From positions 1-64,000 of the forward strand of contig CAJQUW010016961.1 of NCBI GenBank assembly GCA_907163375.1: a DNA stretch of 64,000 nt, written 5' to 3'. How positions within the stretch are numbered: the stretch's first letter is position 1; each line of letters starts with the position of its first letter. The translations under genes were made by a program, and so were the position numbers. Under the pieces are notes generated by a model. It searched no databases. It was not told where the DNA came from and saw only the letters and a list, made by a program, of their open reading frames with translations. Source of the stretch: Prostheceraeus crozeri (lineage: Eukaryota; Platyhelminthes; Polycladida; Euryleptidae). Positions 8,273 to 18,671 of this stretch are shown piece by piece.

Positions 8273-10376
8273 TTATAGTTTGACGCATTTAACAATGCCA
8301 CTATGGTAGAGTTTTAGGTGACTGCAGCTGTCACTACAGCCACCCAAATCGTCCATCCTCGTTAGGCGCACTTTTCTGATCCCATTCTGGGAACAGTCGA
8401 GGTGCACAAGCGTTTCTTTATTGTGCTGTTGACTGGTGGTTACTTGGGAGGCCAACAGGAGGTTTGATTGAGTAATATTTCTTAGAGACTCAATCAAACC
8501 TCTATTGTCCTCCTTCAACTTCACCTCGCGGGCCTCCACCTCCTTCAGGCGCTCTTGACAACGACGTAGTTGTACCTCATTGTCATTTTCTATTGTCGCG
8601 TCGAGGTCCACATTGTACTGCCGCACAGGGAGAGGAGCCGGAGGTGCGGGCACAGCAGCGTCAGAGGAAGGACCTGCGGCTGGGATCAGAGAGGAGGGAG
8701 CTGCGGCTGGGATCGGAGAGGAAGGAGCTGCGGCTGGGATCGAAGAGGAAGGAGCTGCGGACGATAGGGGACGCACTGGAGATGACGGAGCCAGTGTAAT
8801 CACCGGTGATAATGGAAGGCGCACACTCCAGCTCGGAGAAGCCCGGATGTGGCTGAACGACACTTCCTCCTGAGATGCACACATCGCGGAGTCCTGTAAT
8901 CGAAAGAAACAATTGTTTATCATCCATTTAACATTTTACCATTGATGAGATACAAAAGTGAATGTCTTTTACCTCCGGTTGGATTGTGATCTTCTGACCG
9001 GATACAATGTCTCTCTCACGGGGCAACGAGTCATTCTAAAAGATAAATTTATCTATTACAAACCAAAACATTAGTAGTAAAGTGAGTTTCGAAACATATT
9101 TCAATAGAAAATTCTGTACGCTTTGACCAACTTTGATACTTACATTTGTAACAAAATCATCATCATCGGAAGAAGATGTCGGGGAAGAAGTCGCTGACGA
9201 AGTTTCAGCGTCCTCATCAGAAGAGGTCGCTGTCGAGGTTTCATCGTCCTCTGATGATGACTCCCGAATGGAATACGGCTTCTCCTCATTATCTTTTACC
9301 GACGTACTCGTCGCTGGCGTCGATAGGAAACTTCGGTGTTTCTTGAGGGACAGCGATCGCACAAGCTGCAGCGAAAAATAAGATAACATGTTCGCAACTC
9401 ATTGACAAGCATACATGTTCTTGGAAATACTTCATACATTGAGAAATATTATTGACAAATAACTAAACAATGACACTTACGGGACTTGTAAGGCACTTCT
9501 TCTCCGGTGTAGGCAAACGGGTAACTTTGGGCAAACGGGGTATATACTGTTCACACTTGTAAACATCTGAAAAAAATTTCATATTCAATTTCACATAAAG
9601 AGCTAATGAATAACTTTAATACTTACATTTCTCAAGCTTTCAGCCGCTTTCTCCTCTTCGAAAGTGACAGACGTCTGTTGAGGCAACTCACTCTGAAATG
9701 TTGTGACAATGTTGAAATACTTTTTACATGGTAAAATAATTAACGGAGTAAATGTATTCTCACATTTTTAGAGATAATCTTTTTTTGAATTAAGACCTTG
9801 GTATTCTTAGGAGGAGGCATCTCATCATTATCCTGAAATGTTTAAACGATATATGTTTTTATGCATAATAGACCAATAATTAATTTATTCGGTTTTAGGA
9901 AGCTATCCTTTGAAGGTAATATGTAGGATTGACAGCACTCACCTCAAAATCACTTAAAGTGTCATCGATGAACTCTCGTGACTTGGGGGCTTTCTTTGGG
10001 ACTCGGGACTTGACGGCTTTCTTTATTTCCCTAGGCTCATCTACCTGTGAAAGGACACCTTCCATCGGCCTCTCCTTGAGAAATAGTCGCTCCAACCTCC
10101 TCTTTTCAGTCTTTTAGGTGAGGTTGATGCCCTTCCTCCCATTTTGCTGAGCACATGGTGTGTGCTTTGCAATGAATGCCTCAGAGGCTTCGGTATTTGC
10201 CTTTTCATTGCTCCTTTTATAGGACTTACAACTTAGGCGGTACAGATACGTAAAGTCACTTTTGAAGAGGCAGTCCTTGTGACCGCTCTTATTAGCATGA
10301 TGAACGGGCAATTGGCATGTTTCACAGAAGTGAAAAATTAGGCGCTGTCGTGCAAGACTCTCTTGTCGGACCATCT
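8273..10376 (-). CDS. Unrecognised seven-exon gene: Cys/His cluster, acidic Ser-rich middle, coiled coil
   Basis: I do not recognise the product. Exons on the minus strand: 9943-10376, 9764-9832, 9627-9692, 9481-9555, 9144-9365, 8973-9035 and 8273-8893. Introns are 71-115 bases with GTAAG/GTGAG/GTAAA donors and pyrimidine-AG acceptors. Every internal exon is a multiple of three (69, 66, 75, 222, 63) and all joins are phase 0, which strongly supports a real coding gene. For 9481-9555 this needs the second of two nearby acceptor AGs; the first gives 9481-9566 and shifts frame. Product of about 515 residues: an N-terminal cluster FHFCETCQLPVHHANKSGHK; a basic segment; an acidic Ser/Thr/Asp-rich stretch (9144-9300 region); an Ala/Pro repeat of PSS-I-PAAA type (about 8661-8770); then a heptad-like helix with CQERLKEVEAREVKLKEDN. 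One in-frame TAA (10114-10116) lies in the first exon: pseudogene, sequencing error or unseen intron. A good acceptor (TTTTTTCCTCCATAG) precedes the first ATG, so a further 5' exon is likely. Confidence 0.6.
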
Positions 10377-10602
10377 CTATGGAGGAAAAAATTGATTATA
10401 ATTTTATCTTTTATTAAACGAGAACTCATTTATATATTATCAACAAAACTCTATGAAGTACTACTTTGATATTGAATAAATCTTAGAAAGAATTGAAATC
10501 TGAAGTTGAAATTGAAACCGAAAGTCGAAAGTATAATATATAAAATAAAAGTCGAAAGAGGAAGCTGCAGGAAAACTACTTCAGTATCCGAAATATTTTT
10601 CT

Positions 10603-10934
10603 TTGGAGAAGCCACAGTTTCCACAAGAACCTGTTATTGGAGTGGATAATAAATTGTCTGACTTCATCAATGGCCGATCATGGCTGTTGTTTCAACTTAT
10701 GAAAATGGGAGGAGAAGGAGAACACCTGTGGCTTTCAATGATACCAATTTTCAAGTCATGGCCAAGTTTGTGGGACAGCTGCAGGTTGTCAACGATCCTG
10801 CAGAGCATTCTGTGAAACTCATGGAAGACTTTGCAAAAACCATCACAAAGGATGAAATACAGAGACAGTTCTTGTTGCAAATTGTAGAGAAAAACAGGAA
10901 GACAAACCCTGTGATGAAGAAATGCGCTTTTTGA
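10603..10934 (+). pseudogene. C-terminal relic of an uncharacterised conserved protein family
   Basis: Two overlapping plus-strand frames carry parts of what looks like one protein tail: DFINGRSWLLFQLMKMGGEG, then a +1/-1 shift into FVGQLQVVNDPAEHSVKLME followed by DFAKTITKDEIQRQFLLQIVE and a stop. The pattern SRSWLLFxLL ... VxNDxAExxxKLxxDFA...KDExQRQxLLQxVE is familiar as the end of repetitive, uncharacterised invertebrate proteins, probably mobile-element derived. I cannot name the family. The frameshift between the segments (near 10680-10730) and the lack of the rest of the protein make this a relic. It is divergent to the seven-exon gene, with about 225 bases between them. Confidence 0.4.
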
Positions 10935-11939
10935 TTGAATCTGTTGATTTGATGTAGATTATTGGTACTTGCATCTCTTCTGTGCATAGAGATCAATTTT
11001 CGATTCATTCATGTATACATGTACTTTGATCACCCATTGGAATTGTTTTTCGTGAATATTTTGAACACTACTATTGAAGGCCGTAATAAGTAGAATATAG
11101 GGGTAGGCTACTTCAATGTAAGATAGCTTTAACAGGAATAGCTGCAGACTATCAAAAACAATATCAGAGGAAAATTTGTATTATGTTTTGATGAGAGAAA
11201 TGGTATACATTTCCAATTCAGTATTTTGACATAGATATCGAATACATAAAAAATTGGTAAAAAATGCCAAAAATGACGAAAAAATGAAAACTTTGGCCCT
11301 GTTACGCGACCTCTAAACCTAAATATTTTTCAAAAAAATTTACGTGTCATCATTGTGGACATAAAGGAGCACTTTAAGCCCTTCGCCCATAGAGATGTCA
11401 AAATTTCGATTTTTTTGAATCACCCTAATCCAACGTTCACTCACTGGATGAGAATAATTAGGCATACGATTGATGAATGATTGACCTATGGATTTTCTTA
11501 CTACGTCTGTATATAGTCTAAATTGCTTTTTCAGTGAAGTCAAAGATGTAGGGAACTTGTACTCAAGATGATTTTCAGGTCGCATTGACTTTCACGGATG
11601 CAATTAGCAAAAACCGGTAATCTGGAATGTATCGAAGAAAATCGAAGTTGAAGACAATAGCCAATTTTTCATCGTCGTTTCCTATGCTCGTTATCCAGTA
11701 AATAAAATATTATTTACTTTAATAGAATGTTATCAAAAATGAAAATAATATGAACTGCCATCAAACAGCGGACTACATCTCCAAAATATTATTTTTTCTC
11801 GAAATTCATTTATTTATTCGAATTTACTGTTGATAAAGTATCGAAAAGCCATCATTTAGGCATTGATTTTGATATTCAATAGGTCACACCAGACTTAAAC
11901 ATCAGACTTGTCGGATATCCATGTCGAAATTCTTCTGCT

Positions 11940-12300
11940 CAACCATCTTTTGTCAAGCCAGAGTGCGGCCGTGGAGGAAGCTTACCTTGTGGATTGGCGC
12001 GGGCTATAGATATTCCAAGTAGAATGGATTTTTCTATCTCGAACACGTGTCATTTCAGAGACATTTTCTGATTTTGCTGGGACGCGCGGTCCTGCTCGTA
12101 TCAGTGTGAGTAGCTCCATAGGATTCTAATGTTTCTGAACGAAAATCTTACACGCTTGAGAACACGCCACTCCGCGTCCGGTGTGAATGAAATTCGTGGA
12201 CACGCGTATGGGCGACGTCTCTCCCGCGCCGCGTTTGGTGTGAATGGATCTTGATGCGTCATTATGCGATCGAGTAAATGCGCCATGGTTTACTCATGTG
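11940..12300. repeat. CpG-rich patch with TTCACACC(A/G)(A/G)ACGCGG repeats
   Basis: In otherwise AT-rich DNA this patch holds many CpGs. On the minus strand ATTCACACCAAACGCGGCGC (about 12224-12244) and ATTCACACCGGACGCGG (about 12174-12190) are two copies of one motif, with a looser third (ACTCACACTGATACG, about 12095-12110). Such repeats occur at the ends of some animal DNA transposons, so this may be a remnant of a MITE or PIF/hAT-type end. No coding sequence or terminal repeats were identified. Confidence 0.35.
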
Positions 12301-14157
12301 TTGCGTCAGCAAATTTTTGTGTGACTTTTTACGTGTGTGTTATAGTGAAAAATACACAGATGAGAAGCAAGAGCGATTAAAAGACAAACTCGCCTTCATT
12401 TTATAACAGGGTATTCTGTGATCAAGAACTTCTTATTAAAGACATTCATGCACTTAAGTCATTTTGATTGATTCAATCTAACTTCTTAATAAGACACCGA
12501 AGCTAATAGATACTCTATCAAATTTCTGAATTGATTCGATTTATTAGTAAAACATTGTAACAGATTTTATCTTATCTTTTCCTTTTCAAGCGCATTTGCT
12601 TTGCTCTCAGATCTGCAAATGAGCTTCATGACATTACAAGCTGTCTGAATCTATATAACTTAGGCAGAAAAATTGCTAACTTTATTCTTCTTTAATATTC
12701 ATCAGAAAAGATAAAGGAAAGGCAAATCGATTATTGTCAGTAACACAAATGACACATGTCGCCTTAAAAGGCTTTTCTTAGAACCGACAATTTGACTTTA
12801 AAGATTTAGTTATCGGTATTATCTCTCCCTTGTGATCGTAGATTATGAAAAAGGGTTGTTAAACCATGTAAAGAAGACTTAATTTACTAAGCTCCCTCCA
12901 AGCATAATTTACCTCCTGGGTCATAGTTTGATATTAATTAATACTGAAGAAAGAAAAAGCTTTCCAAGCTTGCTAAGAAAGTTGACGTTAAGATTCTATT
13001 GTAACTTATTCAATGTTTCTAAGAGGATTCGATGAAAGTGAATGGCTGCAATCTACTTATGCGATTAACAATATTGTTGGATAACTACTTTAATAATTGT
13101 TTTGGCATTCAGTGACTTTGAAATCTCATTGTTGTCAAATTTGAATTCATTAATTTTTCAACTTTGAAATTATTAATGATTTGTTATTCTGCGCATCATG
13201 ACATGATCAACATCATTACTAAACGTGTAAGATGCATTCGAAAATGCATCAAATATTACAAATATAAGCATATATACAGTGTGGCACAGAATAGATGCAT
13301 CACATCAAGATTTTTCTATATCTGTCGACTGTCGAGTCACTATAAAGTTGAATAAGATAGCTGTTTTAAAGAGCACATTTGCAATTCTTTAATCGAAGAA
13401 TGACTAATAGGAGCTAAATGATACAAATTGTAATTTCAGATGTCAGGAAACACAGGTGCAAAGCCTGTTTTTGCTAACGCCATGGCATGCTGTACAAAAA
13501 CATACATATAAATCATAAAGCAGTAACAATCATAACATGTACTTGTATAAAATGATACACGGAGAAGAATTAGTGACAAGTACATGTACAAAACCCTTCG
13601 ATTTGTCATGATAGACCTGCCTACGTTAAGCAGCCGAAAATATTTGTTTATATCTTGTTGCATGAAGGCAATATCAGTTCACTTTTCCAATTTTTTCTTT
13701 TTGTGCAATAACCTGGGACTATGCAAGCAGGAATAAAGTAGATATTTACGGTTACACATTGATCATCTACCAACACATGTAAATGTACATGTATATGATT
13801 CAAAGTTACCGACTTCACTGAAATAGAACAAAATGCTTTTGTTCAGTTTCTCAGAGTTTACGTAACTTCGTTGATCTCCAATGAGTTACAATGTGATATT
13901 TCTCCGACAGTGAAAAAAATGGCTATAATATCCTTCTTATGATACTTTTAATATCTTTGTAAATAATTACTATTTTTAATAATTTGTTAATACCTTTGTA
14001 ACATAGGTATCTTCTTTATTATGCTGGAGGGTCAAGATCCATATCATGGTAAATTTTACATTTTGAACTTTCGAATGTGAATGGATATGGAAGCTGTTGG
14101 AGCATAATTGATATTTACTTACTTTTTGCATTAGTCTACATGTACATACATATATCA

Positions 14158-14214
14158 ATTATAAATATATAATTTATATATATAATATTATAATATATAT
14201 TATATAATATATGT
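14158..14214. repeat. AT-only simple repeat
   Basis: Irregular TATA/ATAT run of nearly sixty bases without G or C except at its edges, including self-complementary stretches such as TATAATATTATAATATATATTATA. Confidence 0.9.
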
Positions 14215-14394
14215 CAGTTTCATATGTCTCTGTCTCTGTTTCTGTATCTGATCTGTCTCTTGTTGCTTCTGCCTTGTCTCCGTTTGCAGAAAGTTTCAAC
14301 TATTCATGTAAAAGGAAAAATATTTTTAAATGGTGATTTTTTCTGAAGTCTCTCTTTTTTTCAAATGACTAAAGAATTAGTACACGTATTACAC

Positions 14395-14895
14395 CAAATC
14401 CATTCATTTGAACGGAAATGTGAATTGTTTATTATTCAAAGGAAGACGAACATCTTACCATCGTCCGTCCACTAAAATCTGAAGCAATTACAGTGTGGGC
14501 AGCAGTTTCTTATCATCACGGTCTAACCTACGTCATCATGGACCAAACCGTTAATTCTGAAAGATGCGTGCAAATTCTGTCCATAAAAGTCGCTCCTTTC
14601 ATTCGCCGGAATGAAATCTACCAACAGGATGGGGCACCACCTCACTTCAGTCTCCTTGCAAGAAATTGGCTCAATGAGCACCTTCATGGACGTTGGATTG
14701 GGAGACGTGGATTTCACGAATGGCCGCCCAGATCTCCGGACCTGACTTACAGGCCAACGTCATAACAGGAAATGAGACTTTCAATTGAGGATAAACTGAC
14801 AAACATTCCAAATGACATGATCAAAAAGTGTTATCCTGAATTCGTGCAGCGCTGTGAGGTGTGCATCCAAGAAGAAGTACATAAGTACATTTAGC
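14395..14895 (+). mobile_element. Mariner-superfamily transposase remnant
   Basis: The frame 14493-14765 gives VWAAVSYHHG-like (read as MWAAVSYHHGLTYVIMDQTV), then NSERCVQILSIKVAPFIRR, YQQDGAPPHFSLLARNWL and RRGFHEWPPRSPDLT. These are the conserved second half of a mariner/Tc transposase: the middle catalytic Asp is in QQDGAPPH and the WPPRSPDLTP motif follows. The residues after PDLT are lost by a small deletion or shift near 14755, so the third catalytic acid is gone. A further segment (MRLSIEDKLTNIPNDMIKKC to CIQEE, 14773-14877) is the usual C-terminus. The N-terminal half with the DNA-binding domain is missing, and no terminal repeats were seen. The element abuts the rearranged Penelope-like copy at 14881. 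Confidence 0.75.
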
Positions 14896-16165
14896 TTTAA
14901 GATCAGAGGAAACAGCATCTTTATTCCGAAAAAACATGGCTGTCTTTAAAGTCTGAAAAACTGGTCTAACATTTAAAGCTTTTGGTAAATTTTTGTTCAA
15001 GTCAAGATATGTCGACGACTGCTTTGAGACGTCTGAGAATCCTCATAATTTTTGAAAATAGCAATTTTCAAAAATTATGAGGATTCTCATACATTTTTTG
15101 AATTCCTCAATAAGCTAGATACTGATATCAGTTTTACTATGGAAACCGAACATAACAACAGCATCTGTTTTTTGGATGCTAAAATTACCAAAATTGATAA
15201 TCGGCTCAAAACCTCGTGGCACCAAAAAGATACAAACACTGAAGTGTACATCCCTAATTGTGCCTACGCGCCTAAGCAGTATAAGCTAGCGGCTATGAGG
15301 TCCCTTTTTTTATCGAGCTAAACGGATTTCTTCGGATTCTGAAACTTATGAGCAGTCCTGTGAAAAAATTCGGCACATGTTCATTAACAGTGGCTACAAG
15401 GAGCAGTCTATCAATGACGTTAAGGAAAAAGTTGAACAAAAGCTTCAGACAGAACATTTGCCCACTTCTGATAATATGAAATTTATAAACTGGAATTTGC
15501 CTTACATCCGTGAAAATTGTCAAATTCTGAAAAAGAAAGTTCATGACTTGTCTAATTTTCTAAAAATTTACCAAAAGCTTTAAATGTTAGACCAGTTTTT
15601 CAGACTTTAAAGACAGCCATGTTTTTTCGGAATAAAGATGCTGTTTCCTCTGATCTTAAAGCTAAATGTACTTATTCGTACACTTGTGGACGGTGCAACT
15701 ACGTCTATTTCGGAGAAACTTCCAGGCATCTTATTACCCGCGTTGATGAACATTTGAAAGGCTATCCTGTTCCAACTGAAATTTCTACGCATCCACACCC
15801 TATAGACAAGAACAATTTTAGAATAATAGCGTACACCAACAATCACAAATTACTCGAATCAATTTTAATCAAAGAATCAGTAAATGTAATGAATAACAGG
15901 GACGGATCCATTCCTTTATTGTTGAATTTGTAAATAACTAATGTATCTTTTGACATCTATGCACATCACAGCGTCTAATGATTGCTACGACAATTGATTT
16001 TATTGATTTTATTTGCACTGCTGTAGATCGTTGTTGTACATTTTCATATCATGCCATTTTTAAACTGTAATCAAATCATCCATCATATACGCTCGTAAAA
16101 GCATTGTTGTTCGATTTTGTGTGTAACCATTGAGAAAGGAGTTGTACACTCTGAAACGCGTCTGG
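14881..16165 (+). mobile_element. Rearranged Penelope-like element with fold-back 5' end
   Basis: The plus strand encodes the second half of a Penelope-like reverse transcriptase and the GIY-YIG domain. RYVDDCFE (15005-15028) is the catalytic motif. FKNYEDSHTFFEFLNKLD to MRSLF (15052-15305) and MFINSGYKEQSINDVKEKVE to FLKIYQKL (15377-15583) are the RT thumb/linker. AKCTYSYTCGRCNYVYFGET, then SRHLITRVDEHLKG (15660-15762) is the GIY-YIG core, and the frame ends near 15933. The 5' end is unusual: 14881-14995 is an exact reverse copy of 15562-15675, and 15034-15059 with 15064-15089 forms a perfect 26-base hairpin beside the YVDD segment. The copy is 5'-truncated, with a few frame breaks. The non-coding tail runs to a hammerhead-like core at about 16126-16160. 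Confidence 0.75.
16126..16165 (+). ncRNA. Degenerate hammerhead-like motif in a Penelope tail
   Basis: A GGAGT...ACTCT stem precedes GAAAC (16153-16157) and GCGTC, the arrangement of stem II, GAAA and stem III in hammerhead ribozymes of Penelope-like elements. The expected CUGAUGA core is replaced by ATTGAGA, so it would not be active. Placement just beyond the GIY-YIG domain of the preceding element supports the reading. Confidence 0.3.
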
Positions 16166-16208
16166 AACCAACATTGATTTTAACACAATCAATTTGTTTT
16201 GATTTGAA

Positions 16209-16386
16209 TATATATATATATATAATAAAATTCGCCATTGGCCGATTAGTTCAAAATATTTAAAGTAGACAAGGCCAATAAAAAAGATGTTATTTCTGAT
16301 GATATATATATATATATATATATCATCTGATTTTATAAAGAGTCAATCGACATCTTTTTTATTGGCCTTGTCTACTTTAATCATTT

Positions 16387-16455
<69 letters not shown>
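16209..16455. repeat. (AT)n tracts and a 30-bp inverted repeat
   Basis: Three (AT)n runs lie at about 16209-16223, 16302-16323 and 16389-16454. Around the middle run, 16261-16290 and 16350-16379 are exact reverse complements (starting TAAAGTAGACAAGGCC), and the match continues outward imperfectly for ten or so bases. GATGATATAT...ATATCATC adds an inner palindrome. The whole unit can fold into a cruciform and may be a small MITE-like or snap-back element. No protein is encoded. Confidence 0.85.
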
Positions 16456-16459
<4 letters not shown>

Positions 16460-16789
16460 TGCACGTATTATTGATTCATGTTGTCTCTGGCTGATCCTCG
16501 ACTTAATAAGAGATAAGGATAAACGTGCTTAATAAATTAGGCCACGCATTCAAATTATTTACTTTACTAATTCATTTATTGTGGTATCACGTGCATGAAT
16601 TATTGCCTCCTCTATTTCATATTCCAGTTCTATAGTTGTTAAAATGCAATGTTTGTTTGGCACTATTTTGTGAATGCTACCTCTATTTTGCTCATTTCAT
16701 CTTTATGCGAAACATCTTCAGGTTCAAACTGCATGCTGCTCTGACATCGCATATCATATACTCTTTGATGACAGCATTTTCCCCGTGAC

Positions 16790-17340
16790 TTAATCGCTTT
16801 GTGTCTGTGGTCTCCCTGGTCGATGTCTAGTAGGTTGAACTACATCCTGATTTTCAATGTCATTTCAGGCTGTGATTAAATGTAATATTTGTTCTGAGGC
16901 CATTCACTGTTGTGGGACCTTTTATTTTTCTCGCTTTTATAAACGACGTGTGTCTGTTGTCTCCAAATTTGTTTTTTTGCGGATGATCTCAAAATCCCTC
17001 TAGAGAATGCTGACTGAATTTTCTTAGCTTCAGTTATCTTCGGATTGCTTTTGTGACTAGGTTGACCCGCGACAAATTAATACATCTTATTCTAAATGTG
17101 GAAGCATAACCAATGGCAAAAATTATTTGCATGATAATTTCTGACTGACGTTGGAATATCCAGAATTACGGAAGTTTGTGACTATTCTCTGTTTTCCGAT
17201 AACTAGAAATTTAATCTCATTGAACTTCTATTTCTGCCAAAGCAATATTCGATAATATTTTTGATATTTTCGATCAGGTAATCAAAGTAACTTATCTAAA
17301 AATCATTGCCTTTTTGCAGTGATGCTTTATTATGCCAATG
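16790..17340 (+). mobile_element. LINE reverse transcriptase remnant
   Basis: The plus strand retains a readable RT block: FTVVGPFIFLAFINDVCLLS (16904-16965), matching the G(S)VLGPLLFLxFINDL motif, followed by a FFADDLKIPLENAD-like stretch (about 16972-17015) that covers the catalytic F-x-DD box. The thumb region beyond, to about 17340, is heavily mutated with many stops and shifts. The clade looks CR1/Jockey-like, but the copy is too decayed to place. No endonuclease domain or tail was found. Confidence 0.6.
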
Positions 17341-18660
17341 CATCTGGAGCTGCGGCACCATTAACTACACATGGAAGTAAATTTACTTCCGATTCTTTAT
17401 GTGCATGTAACTACACACACTTACAAACTCTCGTAACATTTTGAAGGTCGAGGTTATTTTCGGCACATGATTTATAATGACTATTCAGGAAATTTTCGAT
17501 GAATTTAAATAATAATTTCATGGGATATTTCTTTATAAGCATGCCGGAAATATTCATACATAATCAGTCAAATTTAGATTATTATTCGACATGCAATTGA
17601 AAAAACCGCCGAAATATTGTTGAGATGGTGCAAAATCCGTTTTCTTTCTTTAGCTCAATTCCACATGAGATTCCTCATTTATTGCATTTCGTATATTGCA
17701 TTGCAGCTATATTTGCAGATAGCGAATTTATGAAACTCTTCCGTGAATGCCAATTGAAAATTTCTATTGCCTGCTATTTGTTGACTGTTATGACAATTAA
17801 AGCCACACAATTACCTGAGATCAATATGATTTTAAATCTCAATTAAAATTTATGGAATTATTTGATTTGGTTGATTGAAATTTAGATAACTGATTGCTAT
17901 CTGTAACTGCATGTCCCGGGCTTTGTACAATTAGCACGTTTCCAACTTGTCAAAATAATTAATACTTGGTTGCGTATGCCTTTATTTTAAGCAATGTAGT
18001 CAGCTAAATGTCAGCAGCAGGTCATATCACAGCGCAATATACTACGAGTATGTAGTGCATGATCAGCCAACAAGGCTCTAGTTTGCATTTTTCGTGCTTT
18101 TCTGGAGACCAGAAAAGTTAATCTAAGCCTGATCCTTAATTAATGTGAGCTAGAGGTGTACATCGGATCGGATTTCGGAATTGAATCCGATCCGACGGCT
18201 GGAAAACAATATCCGAATCCGAGGAGATGAAGATGAATCCGAACGAATGCGATCCGACAACATGATTTCAAAATCCGATCCGACATTCGTATAATCCGAC
18301 TAATCAGAACGAATGTTTTCATGATGCACACAAGCTGCATCGTGCATAATCCTTCGGTATTCTGCTTCTGATTAACTGCTCATACTTTGTATATGTATCA
18401 TTGAATGTTTGGGATCTCACTTTCATGTTCGCGTTATTTTTATTAGGCTCTACTTTAAACAATACACAAATATAATGCACATGGATGTGCAAAAGTAAAG
18501 GCTATCTTATGCTTCAAACTTCATTTTAGCAGCAGCATAAAATGCATAATAAGTCTCCAGAATATATTATATGTATATATATGTATATGTGTGTGTATTT
18601 AATAACATGTGTATATGATATAAACATGTGATTGTGATATATATAAAAATTGAAAATTAA
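17341..18660. other. No gene; ATCCGATCCGA-rich segment
   Basis: No convincing coding region. At about 18155-18300 the sequence is rich in the hexamers ATCCGA/CGGATT (GATCGGATTTCGGA, ATCCGATCCGACGG, ATCCGATCCGACAT), a CpG-bearing irregular simple repeat. A TATATG/TGTGTG-type tract follows at about 18558-18600. Confidence 0.6.
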
Positions 18661-18671
18661 AACTGAATAGA

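Larger units (their letters stand above)
10936..14390. other. Long stretch without a recognisable gene
   Basis: Only short, codon-poor reading frames are present (for example 11340-11585 and 12101-12286 on the minus strand). A CpG-rich island-like patch lies at about 11940-12300, described separately. The rest is AT-rich. An AT-only tract closes the stretch (14158-14214), followed by a CTGTCTCTGTTTCTG-type run (about 14223-14280). Confidence 0.6.

Noticed and set aside
8570-8873. Plus-strand ORFs rich in Gly/Ala/Glu
   Set aside because: They are antisense translations of the Ala/Pro repeat in the last exon of the seven-exon gene.
9133-9381. Plus-strand Ser/Glu/Val-rich 82-codon ORF
   Set aside because: It mirrors the acidic Ser/Asp exon on the minus strand, where splice sites and phase support coding.
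16287-16532. 81-codon ORF
   Set aside because: It is mostly Ile-Tyr repeats from the (AT)n tracts.
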